A stretch of 39,446 bases of DNA from contig CAKTXO010000005.1 of the NCBI GenBank assembly GCA_934630985.1, positions 1 to 39,446 of the forward strand. The letters are read 5' to 3'. This DNA comes from an uncultured Oscillospiraceae bacterium (GTDB lineage: Bacteria; Bacillota; Clostridia; Oscillospirales; Oscillospiraceae). The notes under the pieces were generated by a model. It had not been told where the DNA came from and searched no databases. It saw nothing but the letters and a program-made list of their open reading frames with translations. Positions within the stretch are counted from its first letter, which is position 1, and each line of letters starts with the position of its first letter. The translations under genes were made by a program, and so were the position numbers. Positions 7,193-15,542 of this stretch are shown piece by piece.

Positions 7193-8905
7193 ATGGCTAC
7201 TACCCAAAGTGCGGCTCTGGATCGAAAGAAACTGATGGGTGACCCCATTCTGGTGACCACCATTGTCGTGCTGATTACATTCCTCACGCTTTTTATTCTC
7301 TACCCCCTGGCAATCCTCCTGGTGGACAGCTTTGTGGGCGACGGAGGCTTCAGCCTGGATGTATTCCGGCGAATCTTTGACATGCCCACCTTCACCCGGG
7401 CCATCACCAACACGCTGAAGGTTGGCTTCCTGGTGGGAATCCTTTCCACCCTGGTGGGCCTGCTCTTTGCCTATGTGGAGGTCTACGTCCGCATGGACAA
7501 GTTCGTTGGCGGTCTGTTCAAGGTGGTTTCCATGCTGCCCGTGGTGTCCCCACCCTTCGTGCTGAGCCTTTCCATGATTATGCTCTTCGGCAAGGCAGGC
7601 ATCATCACCCGGTTCCTGCTGGGCATTTACGACAACAGCGTCTATGGCTTCTGGGGCATCGCCATCGTCCAGACCCTCACCTTCTTCCCGGTTTGCTACA
7701 TGATGCTGAAAGGTCTGCTCAAGAACATCGACCCCTCTCTGGAGGAAGCCGCCCGGGACATGGGTGCCTCCCGTTGGAAGGTGTTCACCAGCGTGACCTT
7801 GCCTCTGATGCTGCCGGGTCTTGGCAACGCCTTCCTCGTGACCTTCATTGAGTCCATCGCCGACTTCGCCAACCCTATGATCATCGGCGGCTCCTATGAC
7901 ACCCTGGCCACCACCATCTACTTACAGATCACCGGTGCCTACGACAAGGCCGGTGCCGCCGCCATGGCCGTGGTGCTGCTGTGCATCACCCTAGGCATGT
8001 TCGCGGTGCAGAAGTATTACTTGGAGCGCAAGACCGCCGCCACCCTGACGGGCAAGGCCTCCCGGGGTCGGATGCTCATTACGGATAGAAGCGTGAAGAT
8101 TCCGCTCACCGTGCTGTGCGCCCTGGTTGCCCTCTTCGTCATTCTGATGTACATCTGCGTGCCCATCGGCGCCTGCTTCCCCACCTGGGGCTACAAGTTC
8201 TTCCCCCTCACCGGCAAGTGGTTCAAGCTGGTGTTCTCCCGGTACCACGGCTTCCAGGCCTTCCGGGATTCCTTCGTGCTGAGCCTGATCGCTTCCCCCA
8301 TTACGGCGCTTCTGAGCATGATCATCTCCTATCTCGTGGTCAAGCGGAACTTCAAGGCCAAGGGCTTTATCGAGGCGGTGTCCATGCTGGCCATGGCCGT
8401 GCCCGGCACGGTACTGGGCGTGGGCTACATCCGGGGCTTCTCCGGCGGCCTGTTCCACACGGGACTCATGCAGGGGCTCTACGGCACCGGCGCCATTCTG
8501 ATTATTGTCTTCGTGGTTCGCTCCCTGCCCACCGGCACCCGCAGCGGCATTTCCGCCCTGCGGCAGATCGACAAGTCCATCGAGGAATCCGCCTATGACA
8601 TGGGCGCGGACAGCTTCCGGGTGTTCATGACCGTGACCCTGCCGCTGATCAAGGATTCCTTCCTCAGCGGCCTCGTCACCGCCTTTGTGCGAAGCATCAC
8701 CGCAATTTCCGCCATTATTCTGCTGGTGACCCCCCAGTTCCTGCTCATCACCGTGCAGATCAACGAGTTTGCCGAGAAGGGCTCCTTCAGCCTGGCCTGC
8801 GCCTTCGCGACCATCCTGATTGGCATTACCTACGGCAGCGTGCTGCTCATGAACCTGGTCACCAAATACTTCGGCACCAGCAGAAAGATCAAGGAGGGCA
8901 AGTAA
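7193..8905 (+). CDS. ABC importer double permease, FbpB-like (two fused permease halves)
   Basis: A 570-residue membrane protein of two homologous permease halves. Each half has about six transmembrane segments and one EAA loop that contacts the ATPase: EEAARDMGAS…LPLMLPG in the first half, EESAYDMGAD…LPLIKDS in the second. FbpB-type iron permeases and relatives have this fused layout. The ATG at 7193 is chosen for its AAGGAGGG site; the open frame extends upstream into the repeat element, but that part is not protein-like. It is three bases from the ATPase gene. The terminator and repeats upstream separate it from the binding-protein gene, and no strong promoter was found in that gap. Confidence 0.87.
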   Translation: MATTQSAALDRKKLMGDPILVTTIVVLITFLTLFILYPLAILLVDSFVGDGGFSLDVFRRIFDMPTFTRAITNTLKVGFLVGILSTLVGLLFAYVEVYVRMDKFVGGLFKVVSMLPVVSPPFVLSLSMIMLFGKAGIITRFLLGIYDNSVYGFWGIAIVQTLTFFPVCYMMLKGLLKNIDPSLEEAARDMGASRWKVFTSVTLPLMLPGLGNAFLVTFIESIADFANPMIIGGSYDTLATTIYLQITGAYDKAGAAAMAVVLLCITLGMFAVQKYYLERKTAATLTGKASRGRMLITDRSVKIPLTVLCALVALFVILMYICVPIGACFPTWGYKFFPLTGKWFKLVFSRYHGFQAFRDSFVLSLIASPITALLSMIISYLVVKRNFKAKGFIEAVSMLAMAVPGTVLGVGYIRGFSGGLFHTGLMQGLYGTGAILIIVFVVRSLPTGTRSGISALRQIDKSIEESAYDMGADSFRVFMTVTLPLIKDSFLSGLVTAFVRSITAISAIILLVTPQFLLITVQINEFAEKGSFSLACAFATILIGITYGSVLLMNLVTKYFGTSRKIKEGK

Positions 8906-8908
8906 GCC

Positions 8909-9985
8909 ATGGAGAAAGTGAAAAAAGGTGTGCGCCTGGAGCACATTTCCAAAATTTACCAGGATCCCAAAACCGGCAAGGATTTCTACGCCGTCAAGGA
9001 TAACTCCCTGACCATCGCCCCCGGCGAGTTTGTGACGCTGCTGGGCCCCTCCGGCTGCGGCAAAACCACAACGCTCCGGATGATCGCCGGCTTTGAAAGC
9101 CCGGACGAGGGCGAAATTTATCTGGGAGACGAGCCCATCAACGCTCTGACCCCCAACAAGCGGGACACCGCCATGGTGTTCCAGAGCTACGCGCTGCTTC
9201 CCCACTACAATGTTTTTGACAACGTGGCCTACGGCCTGAAGCTCCGGAAGGTGCCCCAGGCGGAGATCAAGGAGCGGGTCATGAAGATTCTTGACCTGGT
9301 GGAGCTGTCCGGCATGGAAGGCCGGATGACCAACCAGCTGTCCGGCGGCCAGCAGCAGCGTGTGGCGCTGGCAAGAGCCCTGGTCATTGAGCCCAGCGTG
9401 CTGCTTTTCGACGAGCCTCTTTCCAACCTGGACGCCAAGCTGCGCGTGACCATGCGGACGGAAATCCGCCGGATTCAGCAGGAAGTGGGCATCACCGCCA
9501 TTTACGTCACCCACGACCAGAGCGAGGCCATGGCTCTGTCCGACCGGATCATCATTATGCGCTCCGGCGTGGTGGAGCAGATCGGCTCTCCCCAGGAAAT
9601 CTACTACCATCCCGTCAACGAGTTCGTGGCCGACTTCATCGGCGAGGCCAACTTCCTGAAGGGCAAGCTGGAAGCCCTGGAAAACGGCCGTGCCCGGCTG
9701 AACGTCTCCGGCGACATCTGCCACGCCGCTGCCGTGCCCGGCATGGAGGTGGGTAAGGACTACACCATCGTCCTGCGGCCGGAAGCGGCGGCGCTGGCGG
9801 AAACCGGCGGTCTGCCCTGCAAGGTGGTGCTGTCCTGCTTCATGGGCTCCTATCAGAACTACCATGTGCAGGTAGGCGATACCCTGGTCAAGCTCACCGA
9901 CCCCAACCCCAAGAACAAGCGGATCTATCAGGTGGGCGAAAGCTGCTGCCTGACCTTCGACCCGGAAAACGTTCACGTTCTGTAA
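8909..9985 (+). CDS. ABC importer ATPase with TOBE domain, FbpC/PotA-like
   Basis: A 358-residue cytoplasmic ATPase that powers the adjacent double permease. Visible motifs: Walker A GPSGCGKTT (about residue 45), Q-loop VFQSYAL, signature LSGGQQQR, Walker B VLLFDEP with the D-loop SNLDAKL, and the H-loop ITAIYVTHDQSEAMAL. Residues 240-358 form the TOBE regulatory region typical of iron, polyamine and sugar importers. It starts three bases after the permease stop, so the two form one unit. A long hairpin terminator follows. Confidence 0.9.
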   Translation: MEKVKKGVRLEHISKIYQDPKTGKDFYAVKDNSLTIAPGEFVTLLGPSGCGKTTTLRMIAGFESPDEGEIYLGDEPINALTPNKRDTAMVFQSYALLPHYNVFDNVAYGLKLRKVPQAEIKERVMKILDLVELSGMEGRMTNQLSGGQQQRVALARALVIEPSVLLFDEPLSNLDAKLRVTMRTEIRRIQQEVGITAIYVTHDQSEAMALSDRIIIMRSGVVEQIGSPQEIYYHPVNEFVADFIGEANFLKGKLEALENGRARLNVSGDICHAAAVPGMEVGKDYTIVLRPEAAALAETGGLPCKVVLSCFMGSYQNYHVQVGDTLVKLTDPNPKNKRIYQVGESCCLTFDPENVHVL

Positions 9986-9996
9986 ATCCGGCAATC

Positions 9997-10048
9997 CCCC
10001 GAAAGCAGCCTTGGAAACCTTCCAAGTGCTGCTTTCGGGGTGTTTTTT
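9997..10048 (+). terminator. Intrinsic terminator after the iron-type importer
   Basis: CCCCGAAAGCAGC (9997-10009) pairs with GCTGCTTTCGGGG (10028-10040), with an inner TTGGAA/TTCCAA extension, followed by TGTTTTTT. Confidence 0.88.
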
Positions 10049-10062
10049 CCTCAGCAAGGGAA

Positions 10063-10317
10063 AAGCAGGGGCATCCGGCAACCGCCGGATGCCCCTGCTT
10101 GAGGCTGTCGAAAAACCGTGTCATTGCGAGCCAGTGCTCACACTGGCGTGGCAATCCCCCTGATTTTCAAACATTTTCGTTCCTAAATCATCGGTTCTTA
10201 CGTTCAACCGGGAGATTCCCACACCAGTCTGCGGACTGGTTCGGAATGACAACGTATCTTTCGGACTTTTTTGACACGCTGAGCAGGGGCATTCGGCGGC
10301 TGCCGGATGCCCCTGTT
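10063..10317. repeat. Large composite palindromic repeat (hairpin, spacer, GTCATT core, spacer, hairpin)
   Basis: Each end carries a GC-rich hairpin with the stem CAGGGGCATCCGGC or close to it (10063-10100 and 10284-10315). Inside each is a TGTC(G/A)AAAAA block. The centre, 10120-10250, starts GTCATTGCGAGCCAGTG and ends with its imperfect complement CCAGTCTGCGGACTGG…GGAATGAC, about 40 bp per arm, each arm with its own small hairpin. The structure fills the gap between two convergent genes. The right hairpin is followed by TTTTT on the plus strand and could terminate rightward transcription. No coding capacity was recognised. Confidence 0.7.
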
Positions 10318-10322
10318 TTTCA

Positions 10323-10883
10323 CTATACATCAAATCGGTCGTAGGCTTCGTAACAATCCAGGCAAAGCTTCTTTCCCCCCGCAAGCCGGATCCAATTGGC
10401 TCCGGTGCTTTCGCCGCAGCACGCGCAGGGATAGGAATCAAAAATCCGCGCCGCCTCCGGCAGATGAAGCTTCGCCTCCATTACCTGGAACATATCCTCC
10501 GGGGCGCAGCTCTGGTAATAGGCAAAGGATTCCTGCCGGCTCATCCCCTCCGGCTTCGGTTTCAGAACCAGCCGAAGGGATTTCCCGTTTTTCCGGTCGA
10601 AGAAGGTAAACGCCTGCTTGCCCCGCATATGGAACAGCAGATTGCCTTTGCCGATGCTGCACCCCAGAATCACCTGGATGGCATCGACACCGCAGGCATC
10701 GTTTTCGCTGATGCATACAATTTCTTCATCCGCCGACAGGCATCCCGCGTTTCCGCCGCCGCCCAGCCCCAGCTTCAGAAGCTCGATGGCATACAGCGAG
10801 GCCTTGTAGCCAATGGTCAGGCCGCCGCATTCGTGCCCGTGAAACTCCACACATTTTTTCCACAACCCTTTGTTCTCGTCCAT
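10323..10883 (-). CDS. FmdE-like protein with C-terminal zinc-ribbon motif
   Basis: A 186-residue protein of the FmdE family (formylmethanofuran dehydrogenase subunit E-like, found well outside methanogens). It shows the N-terminal FHGHECGGLTIGYKA motif, ENDACGVDAIQ in the middle, and a C-terminal CACC…CLDC pair that should bind zinc. I prefer ATG 10883, with an AAAGGA site nine bases upstream. ATG 10889 and a GTG at 10916 overlapping the ATPase stop are alternatives. It is the last gene of a FecCD-type importer operon. FmdE-like genes elsewhere often accompany molybdate, tungstate or related metal uptake, which hints at the cargo but does not prove it. Confidence 0.8.
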   Translation of the reverse strand: MDENKGLWKKCVEFHGHECGGLTIGYKASLYAIELLKLGLGGGGNAGCLSADEEIVCISENDACGVDAIQVILGCSIGKGNLLFHMRGKQAFTFFDRKNGKSLRLVLKPKPEGMSRQESFAYYQSCAPEDMFQVMEAKLHLPEAARIFDSYPCACCGESTGANWIRLAGGKKLCLDCYEAYDRFDV

Positions 10884-10912
10884 AATCATCCGTCCTTTCT
10901 CTTCCGGGTGGC

Positions 10913-11668
10913 TCACGATTCCACCAGAACCATTCTTTGATTTTCTACCTCTACCACCCGGCCGTCAATCTGATACACAGCCTTCAGCGCCTCCGGGGTC
11001 AGAACCCTGTAGTCGCCGTTGGCGTACACCTGACCCTGACGAAGCAGCAGGAACCGGTCGCAGAACCGGAGCGCCAGATTCAGGTCATGAATCACGACAA
11101 CGGCAGTCAGGCCGTCCTGATGGCAAAGCTCCCGCACAATTTCCAGCACCTGATACTGGTTGTGAATGTCCAGGCTGCTGGTAGGCTCGTCCAGAAGCAG
11201 CAGCTTCGGCTGCTGAGCCAGCGCTCTTGCCAGCATAACCTTCTGCCGCTCACCGCCGGAGAGCTGATTCAGAAACCGTCCCCGCAGGGATTCCAGATTC
11301 AGCCGCTCCATGGCGCTGTGGACGATCTGATGATCCTTCTCCGTAAATCCCCACTTCATATAAGGCCTTCTTCCCAGCATGACCACATCGTGAACCGTCA
11401 TCTGGGTATTGGGAACCGTCTGGGAGACGAAGGCAATGCGCCGGGAAACCTGGTGGTTGCTCATTTGCAGAATATTTTCCCCATCCAGAAGCAGTTCCCC
11501 GGAGTCCGCCTTCAGAATTTTGTTCAGACACTTCAGCAGCGTGCTTTTCCCCACGCCGTTGTTTCCCAGAATTGCCAGAAACTGACCCTGTTCCAGGGTC
11601 ACATTCACGTTCTTCAGAACCTCTCCGCCGCCGTGGTAGTGGTAGGAGATGTTTTTCACTTCCATCAT
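10913..11668 (-). CDS. FecCD-type importer ATPase (FecE/BtuD-like)
   Basis: A 251-residue ABC ATPase with Walker A GNNGVGKSTLL (about residue 36), Q-loop FVSQTVP, signature LSGGERQKVMLARAL, Walker B LLLLDEPTSSLD and the H-loop VVIHDLNLALRFCD. The short size without a TOBE domain is normal for the siderophore, heme, cobalamin and molybdate type-II importers. It overlaps the permease stop by four bases, and its own stop overlaps the longest FmdE reading frame. Confidence 0.9.
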   Translation of the reverse strand: MMEVKNISYHYHGGGEVLKNVNVTLEQGQFLAILGNNGVGKSTLLKCLNKILKADSGELLLDGENILQMSNHQVSRRIAFVSQTVPNTQMTVHDVVMLGRRPYMKWGFTEKDHQIVHSAMERLNLESLRGRFLNQLSGGERQKVMLARALAQQPKLLLLDEPTSSLDIHNQYQVLEIVRELCHQDGLTAVVVIHDLNLALRFCDRFLLLRQGQVYANGDYRVLTPEALKAVYQIDGRVVEVENQRMVLVES

Positions 11669-12714
11669 TTTCCCTTTCCTCCCTTGAACAGGAGATACAG
11701 GAACAGCGGCCCGCCCAGGAACGCGGTAATGGCACCGATGGGCAGGATAATGGGCATAATCGCCACCCGGGCCAGCAGATCTCCCAGCAGGAGCAGCGTC
11801 GCGCCGGCAAGGACAGAGCCGGGAATCAGGTACACATGGTTATTGCCTACCACCATGCGCACAATATGCGGCGCCACCAGGCCGATGAAATTGATCAGTC
11901 CCACCCGGGATACAATGACAGAGCAGGTCAGGCAGCACAGAATCATATTCGTCAGGGTAAGCCTCTGTACATGAATGCCCAGGCTTATGGCGGTTTCCTC
12001 CCCGCTGAGCAGCGCGTTATAGTCCCAGCGATGGCTGACGCAATACGCAATCAGAATCAGAACCATGACGGTCATCGCCCGCAGCTCGCCCCAATCGGTG
12101 CTTCCCAGATCTCCGAAGGTCCAGAATACCAGATTTGCCAGCTGGATTTCGTTGGCAAAGTACTGAATCAGGGTGGTTGCGCCGCCCAGCATAGAGCTGA
12201 TCGCCACACCTGCCAGCACAATCCCCTCTGCCGAAACCTGCTTCAGCCGGGACAGTCCCAGAATCACCGCCGCCACGGCAATGGAACCGAGGAAGGACCA
12301 CAGGGAAATTCCCACACCGCCGGTCAGATTCAGGGTGATAATCGCAAAGGCCGCCCCGAAGGTGGCACCCTGGGAGACACCCAGGGTGGAAGCGGAGGCC
12401 AGGGGATTGTGAAGAATGGCCTGCAAAACACAGCCGGACAAGCCAAGCCCCGCTCCCGCCACAATGGCGGTGCAGATACGGGGCATTCGGTTATTGCGAA
12501 TCACCAGGTTGATTTTCTTATCCGCGGATCGTCCGAAGATTCCCCGGATAAGCTCCGCCACCGGGGTATTATAGGAGCCGGCACGCAGGGACAGCAGCAC
12601 GGACACCAGAAGCAGCAGAGCCAGAAGAATCAGGAACAGGGTGCTGCGAATCTGGTTTTTTCGGTAGTCCGTCAGCTGGTGTTCAGGCGCCAAGGGTAAT
12701 CTGGCAGAACGCAT
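11665..12714 (-). CDS. FecCD-type importer permease
   Basis: A 349-residue permease with about ten membrane segments. Family patterns include RMPRICTAIVAGAGLGLSGCVLQ (about residues 75-97, described only in part here), ASTLGVSQGA, and VGLINFIGLVAPHIVR before the final helices. ATG 12714 is chosen: it overlaps the end of the binding-protein gene by 32 bases and has GGAGG nine bases upstream. The longer open frame to 12873 runs through the binding-protein gene in another frame and is not protein-like. It imports a metal chelate or oxyanion across the cytoplasmic membrane with the adjacent ATPase. Confidence 0.88.
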   Translation of the reverse strand: MRSARLPLAPEHQLTDYRKNQIRSTLFLILLALLLLVSVLLSLRAGSYNTPVAELIRGIFGRSADKKINLVIRNNRMPRICTAIVAGAGLGLSGCVLQAILHNPLASASTLGVSQGATFGAAFAIITLNLTGGVGISLWSFLGSIAVAAVILGLSRLKQVSAEGIVLAGVAISSMLGGATTLIQYFANEIQLANLVFWTFGDLGSTDWGELRAMTVMVLILIAYCVSHRWDYNALLSGEETAISLGIHVQRLTLTNMILCCLTCSVIVSRVGLINFIGLVAPHIVRMVVGNNHVYLIPGSVLAGATLLLLGDLLARVAIMPIILPIGAITAFLGGPLFLYLLFKGGKGK

Positions 12715-13816
12715 AGCCGGCTTCCTCCAGATCAGAATAGGGATTGCTGCCCAGCAGCTCGGTGAAAATCTCTCCGGCCTTTTCGACAGGGTCAATATCC
12801 CGGAACTGCTCAGGGTACATGATGCAGGCGGCATAGTAAGCGTCCGCCAGCGCGGTTTCCAGGTTGGAAGCATAGGAGCGGAAGGAAATCTGAGAATAAA
12901 CCTTTCCCTCCTTGACGCCGGTCAGCGCGTTGTAAAAATCCGGGTGAGCAGCATAGTCCTCGCTAATCAGGCTCATTCCGTTAAAATCCAGGAAGATCAG
13001 ATCCGGATCCCAGGAAAGAACCTGCTCCACGTCGATGTTGAAGGCGCCGGTCTGCTCGGTGGTATTGGCAAGGTTCTTGGCATGAATCAGCTCAAAGGGG
13101 CCATAATAGGCCTCCGTTCCCTCAAATCCGTGCTGTCCCTTGAAGGCCACGCCGCCCACATAGCAGGACGGCTTTGCCTCCTCGGCAATGGCGGAAGTCC
13201 GCTTGTCCAGATCCTTCTGGATGGCCTTCAGATAGGCGGTCAGCTCCTCTGCCCGGCTTTCCAGCCGGTAGAGCTCACCCAGAATGCGGATGGTAATATA
13301 GGCTTTCTCATCCAGGGTGGTATCGCTTCCGGGAACCACCACAACGGGAATCCCCGTTTTCTGGCTCAGCTCGTCGGGATCCTGGCTGGCGTAGCTGCTC
13401 ATGACGATCACCTGGGGATCTGCGTTTATGATTTCCTCCGCGAAGGGCTCTCCGTTGGTTCCGATCGCCGGCAAATCCTTGAACAAATCGTAATTCACAT
13501 TGTTGTACAGTCGGCTCATGCCGGGCTCTTTTTCGTAATCCTCCACCCCGACGACCCGGTCGGCACCGCCTACATAGCAGGTATAGCGCAGCGCACCGAC
13601 GCCAACACATACAATACGCTCCACGCAATATGGGATTTCCACATTCCGATCCATGCCGTCCGTAATCATTCGGGTATCCGGCGTGGTTTCATTGGAGGCG
13701 GCCTGGAGGGCGGTGGTTTCCTTCGGGGCGGGCGCTGCCCCTTCCGGTGTGCCCGCGCAGGCGGTCATAGCCAGCAGCATAGACAGCGCCAGCAGCATCG
13801 TAACGATTTTCTTCAT
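12683..13816 (-). CDS. FecCD-type importer substrate-binding lipoprotein (BtuF/FepB class)
   Basis: A 377-residue lipoprotein. ATG 13816 has an AGGAAAGGA site upstream, and the signal peptide ends in a lipobox (LLAMTAC, Cys near residue 20). The body has the type-III binding-protein layout: MITDGMDRNVEIPYCVERIV, a first lobe ending EEIINADPQVIVMSSY, a long linking helix, and a second lobe with VLSWDPDLIFLDFNG. It is the first gene of the operon with the permease, ATPase and FmdE-like protein. The cargo may be a ferric siderophore, corrinoid, heme, or molybdate/tungstate. The FmdE partner favours a metal oxyanion, but this is inference. Confidence 0.86.
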   Translation of the reverse strand: MKKIVTMLLALSMLLAMTACAGTPEGAAPAPKETTALQAASNETTPDTRMITDGMDRNVEIPYCVERIVCVGVGALRYTCYVGGADRVVGVEDYEKEPGMSRLYNNVNYDLFKDLPAIGTNGEPFAEEIINADPQVIVMSSYASQDPDELSQKTGIPVVVVPGSDTTLDEKAYITIRILGELYRLESRAEELTAYLKAIQKDLDKRTSAIAEEAKPSCYVGGVAFKGQHGFEGTEAYYGPFELIHAKNLANTTEQTGAFNIDVEQVLSWDPDLIFLDFNGMSLISEDYAAHPDFYNALTGVKEGKVYSQISFRSYASNLETALADAYYAACIMYPEQFRDIDPVEKAGEIFTELLGSNPYSDLEEAGYAFCQITLGA

Positions 13817-13878
13817 TTTTTGTGGTTTCCTTTCCTTCTGCTTTCTTTGCGGAAAATGCCCGCGAGTATCTACCTTTG

Positions 13879-13907
13879 ATTCTATCAGAGAAACAGCAGG
13901 TTCGGAA
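13879..13907 (-). promoter_or_regulatory. Possible promoter of the FecCD-type operon
   Basis: Minus strand: TTCCGA (13902-13907), 17 bases, TAGAAT (13879-13884). The -35 is weak. A CCCCC-T-GGGGG palindrome (about 13909-13920 on the plus strand) lies just upstream and could be an activator site, fitting the AraC-type regulator next door. The rest of the gap up to 13985 shows nothing else. Confidence 0.35.
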
Positions 13908-13985
13908 GCCCCCCAGGGGGATACAAAATCCGGCGATTTTCTTACAGGGAAGGACATTCGGTGGCAGACGCAAAGCAGCCCCTTA

Positions 13986-14138
13986 TACTGAACTCCAATT
14001 AAAATCTTTAAAAAAGATTTTAATTGGAGTTCATATGAGACTTGTTTTGTGATTTCTTTCCTTATAAATCACAAAACTGGCAGCGCCTTCAGGCGATGCC
14101 TTCCTGATTAAAATTAAGATTTTAATCAGGAAATAGTA
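13986..14138. mobile_element. TACTGAACTCC-family MITE, copy A
   Basis: A 153-bp AT-rich element flanked by TTA on both sides (13983-13985 and 14139-14141). Its ends are imperfect inverted repeats (TACT, then ATTAAAATC; 14 of 21 positions). It contains four consecutive hairpins: GAACTCCAATTAAAATC with its exact complement, TTTTGTGATTT/AAATCACAAAA, CGCCTTCAGGCG, and CCTGATTAAAAT/ATTTTAATCAGG. It is nearly identical to copy B at 29369-29534. It sits between the AraC gene and the binding-protein gene. No coding capacity. Confidence 0.85.
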
Positions 14139-14161
14139 TTAAACATTGCGCCGCGGCGTCC

Positions 14162-15046
14162 TCATATATCCAGGGTACTGGCATCCGGGAAGATTTCCTG
14201 GCTGGCGCATTTGCGCCGGTATTCCTTGGGAAGCATCCGGTAATACGCCTTAAAGGCGGCGGAAAACCGGCTCTGGCTGTCGTAGCCCACCTGCCGGGCA
14301 ACGTCCGCAATGGACATATCCGTCTGAGCCAGCAGCCGGGCGGCGGCTTCCATCCGGTGCTCCCGGATGTGGGCAGCGATGGAGGTACCGTAGACGGTTT
14401 TGAACATCTGCTTTAAGGTGGTGGGGTTCATCAGGCACTGCCGGGACAGCTCCTCGATGGAGCACCGCTGCTCCAGGTTCCCGATGAGCCGGTCATGAAT
14501 TTGCCGGATGATTTCCACCTGCTCTGCCGGGTACTCGGTCAGCCGCTTTTCCCGGCTGACCTCCCCGGCGGCCAGAAGCACCAGCAGCTCCAGCACCTTG
14601 ATTTTCCAAAAAACCAGCCGGTAAGCCTCCAAACCGACCGATAGGCTCTCGAAAACCTGCCGCAAGGCCGGCTCGGCGGAAAAGGGGACAGGCCTTCCGC
14701 CGGGGCTGTAGCTTTCCAGCAGCTTTTCTTCCGTAATGCCGCCACCCGCCAAAGGCTCCGGAGGATTCTGGGTCAGCGTTTCCCCATTCAGCCGGAGCAT
14801 CCACCCTCCGTAATCTCCGTTGGGAAGGGATATCTCCGCTTCCCCCAGGGTCTGGGAATCGGTCAGAAGAAATTCTCCGGGGTCCAGATAGACAGAAGCG
14901 GGCAGCTTCCAGCCAATCCGGCCGGACTGACAGTAATGCAGGACGATGCCCTCCCCAGGCTGGTCAAGGTTCGGCGCTTCCTCTGCCTGGGCCCGGAGCC
15001 AGGACAGGGTAATGCCCGGATAGAGGACGGTGTCGGTTCGCTTCAT
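14162..15046 (-). CDS. AraC-family transcriptional regulator (PchR-like layout)
   Basis: A 294-residue regulator. The N-terminal 170 residues are a ligand- or effector-sensing region with GEGIVLHYCQSGRIGW and LDPGEFLLTD, resembling iron-responsive PchR/YbtA-type regulators. The C-terminal 100 residues hold two helix-turn-helix units: CSIEELSRQCLMNPTTLKQMF, and a second ending in SIADVARQVGYDSQSRFSAAFKAY, the AraC hallmark (long motifs given in part). The ATG has an AAGGGGG site. It starts 12 bases after the ArsR-type sensor gene, so the two are probably co-transcribed. The downstream FecCD-type operon is its most likely target. Confidence 0.85.
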   Translation of the reverse strand: MKRTDTVLYPGITLSWLRAQAEEAPNLDQPGEGIVLHYCQSGRIGWKLPASVYLDPGEFLLTDSQTLGEAEISLPNGDYGGWMLRLNGETLTQNPPEPLAGGGITEEKLLESYSPGGRPVPFSAEPALRQVFESLSVGLEAYRLVFWKIKVLELLVLLAAGEVSREKRLTEYPAEQVEIIRQIHDRLIGNLEQRCSIEELSRQCLMNPTTLKQMFKTVYGTSIAAHIREHRMEAAARLLAQTDMSIADVARQVGYDSQSRFSAAFKAYYRMLPKEYRRKCASQEIFPDASTLDI

Positions 15047-15058
15047 GGCAGCACCCCC

Positions 15059-15424
15059 TTAATCCGGGCAGGCGATATCCATCACCTGCTCAATGGTCTT
15101 GTGGAGCAGCTGAGCCACGTCCTCTTCCGATGCCCGATAGTAGACCTCCTTGCCCTCCCGACGGCTGACAATCAGGCCGCAGCTTCGCAGCACCCGCAGA
15201 TGATGGGAAACCGCCGGGCTGGACATGTCCATCAGGGCGGAAATGTTCGTGACGCACTGCTCCGTATGGCAGAGCATCCAGAAAATCCGAAGCCGGGTGG
15301 TGTCGCTGAGCTGCTTGAAAATATCCGCCGCAATTTCAAATCGTTCGGTGTGGGTCAGGGCGGCGCCGATGTTTTCCATGTGACTGGGGATATCGTGGGC
15401 GTGGGGAAGAATAGACTGGTTCAT
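15059..15424 (-). CDS. ArsR/SmtB-family metal-sensing repressor
   Basis: A 121-residue winged-helix repressor. Visible features: the LSDTTRLRIFWMLCHTEQCV helix pair, the recognition region MSSPAVSHHLRVLRSCGLI, the wing SRREGKEVYYRAS, and a last helix with Asp, His and Glu (DVAQLLHKTIEQ) that may form the inter-subunit metal site. The N-terminal HAHD segment could add ligands. ATG 15424 has an AAGGAG site; an in-frame start at 15493 would overlap the promoters. It is divergent from the P1B ATPase and should repress it until Zn2+, Cd2+ or Pb2+ binds. The AraC regulator follows in the same unit. Confidence 0.87.
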   Translation of the reverse strand: MNQSILPHAHDIPSHMENIGAALTHTERFEIAADIFKQLSDTTRLRIFWMLCHTEQCVTNISALMDMSSPAVSHHLRVLRSCGLIVSRREGKEVYYRASEEDVAQLLHKTIEQVMDIACPD

Positions 15425-15492
15425 ATCAAAGACTCCTTTTCGCTGATTTGGAAATTCTTTTCGCCTGTTTGGAAGGGAGTTTTCTTCCTCCA

Positions 15493-15521
15493 TTGACTTT
15501 TTTCCGTTTCCCCATTATACT
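15493..15521 (+). promoter_or_regulatory. Promoter of the P1B ATPase gene
   Basis: TTGACT (15493-15498), 17 bases, TATACT (15516-15521). Transcription should start near 15528, immediately before the ATTAAG/CTTAAT operator. Confidence 0.75.
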
Positions 15522-15542
15522 ATCTTTATAACAATTAAGCAA
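15514..15542 (-). promoter_or_regulatory. Promoter of the ArsR-AraC unit
   Basis: Minus strand: TTGCTT (15537-15542), 17 bases, TATAAT (15514-15519). The -10 box shares DNA with the -10 of the opposite promoter, and the -35 box lies inside the operator, so a single bound repressor could block both. Confidence 0.65.

Noticed and set aside
7991..10081. A 696-codon minus-strand frame across the permease and ATPase
   Set aside because: Antisense shadow of two well-supported importer genes, with low-complexity His/Gly/Gln composition.
12714..12873. A longer permease start at 12873
   Set aside because: This part of the frame lies inside the binding-protein gene in another frame and is not membrane- or permease-like; ATG 12714 has a good ribosome binding site.
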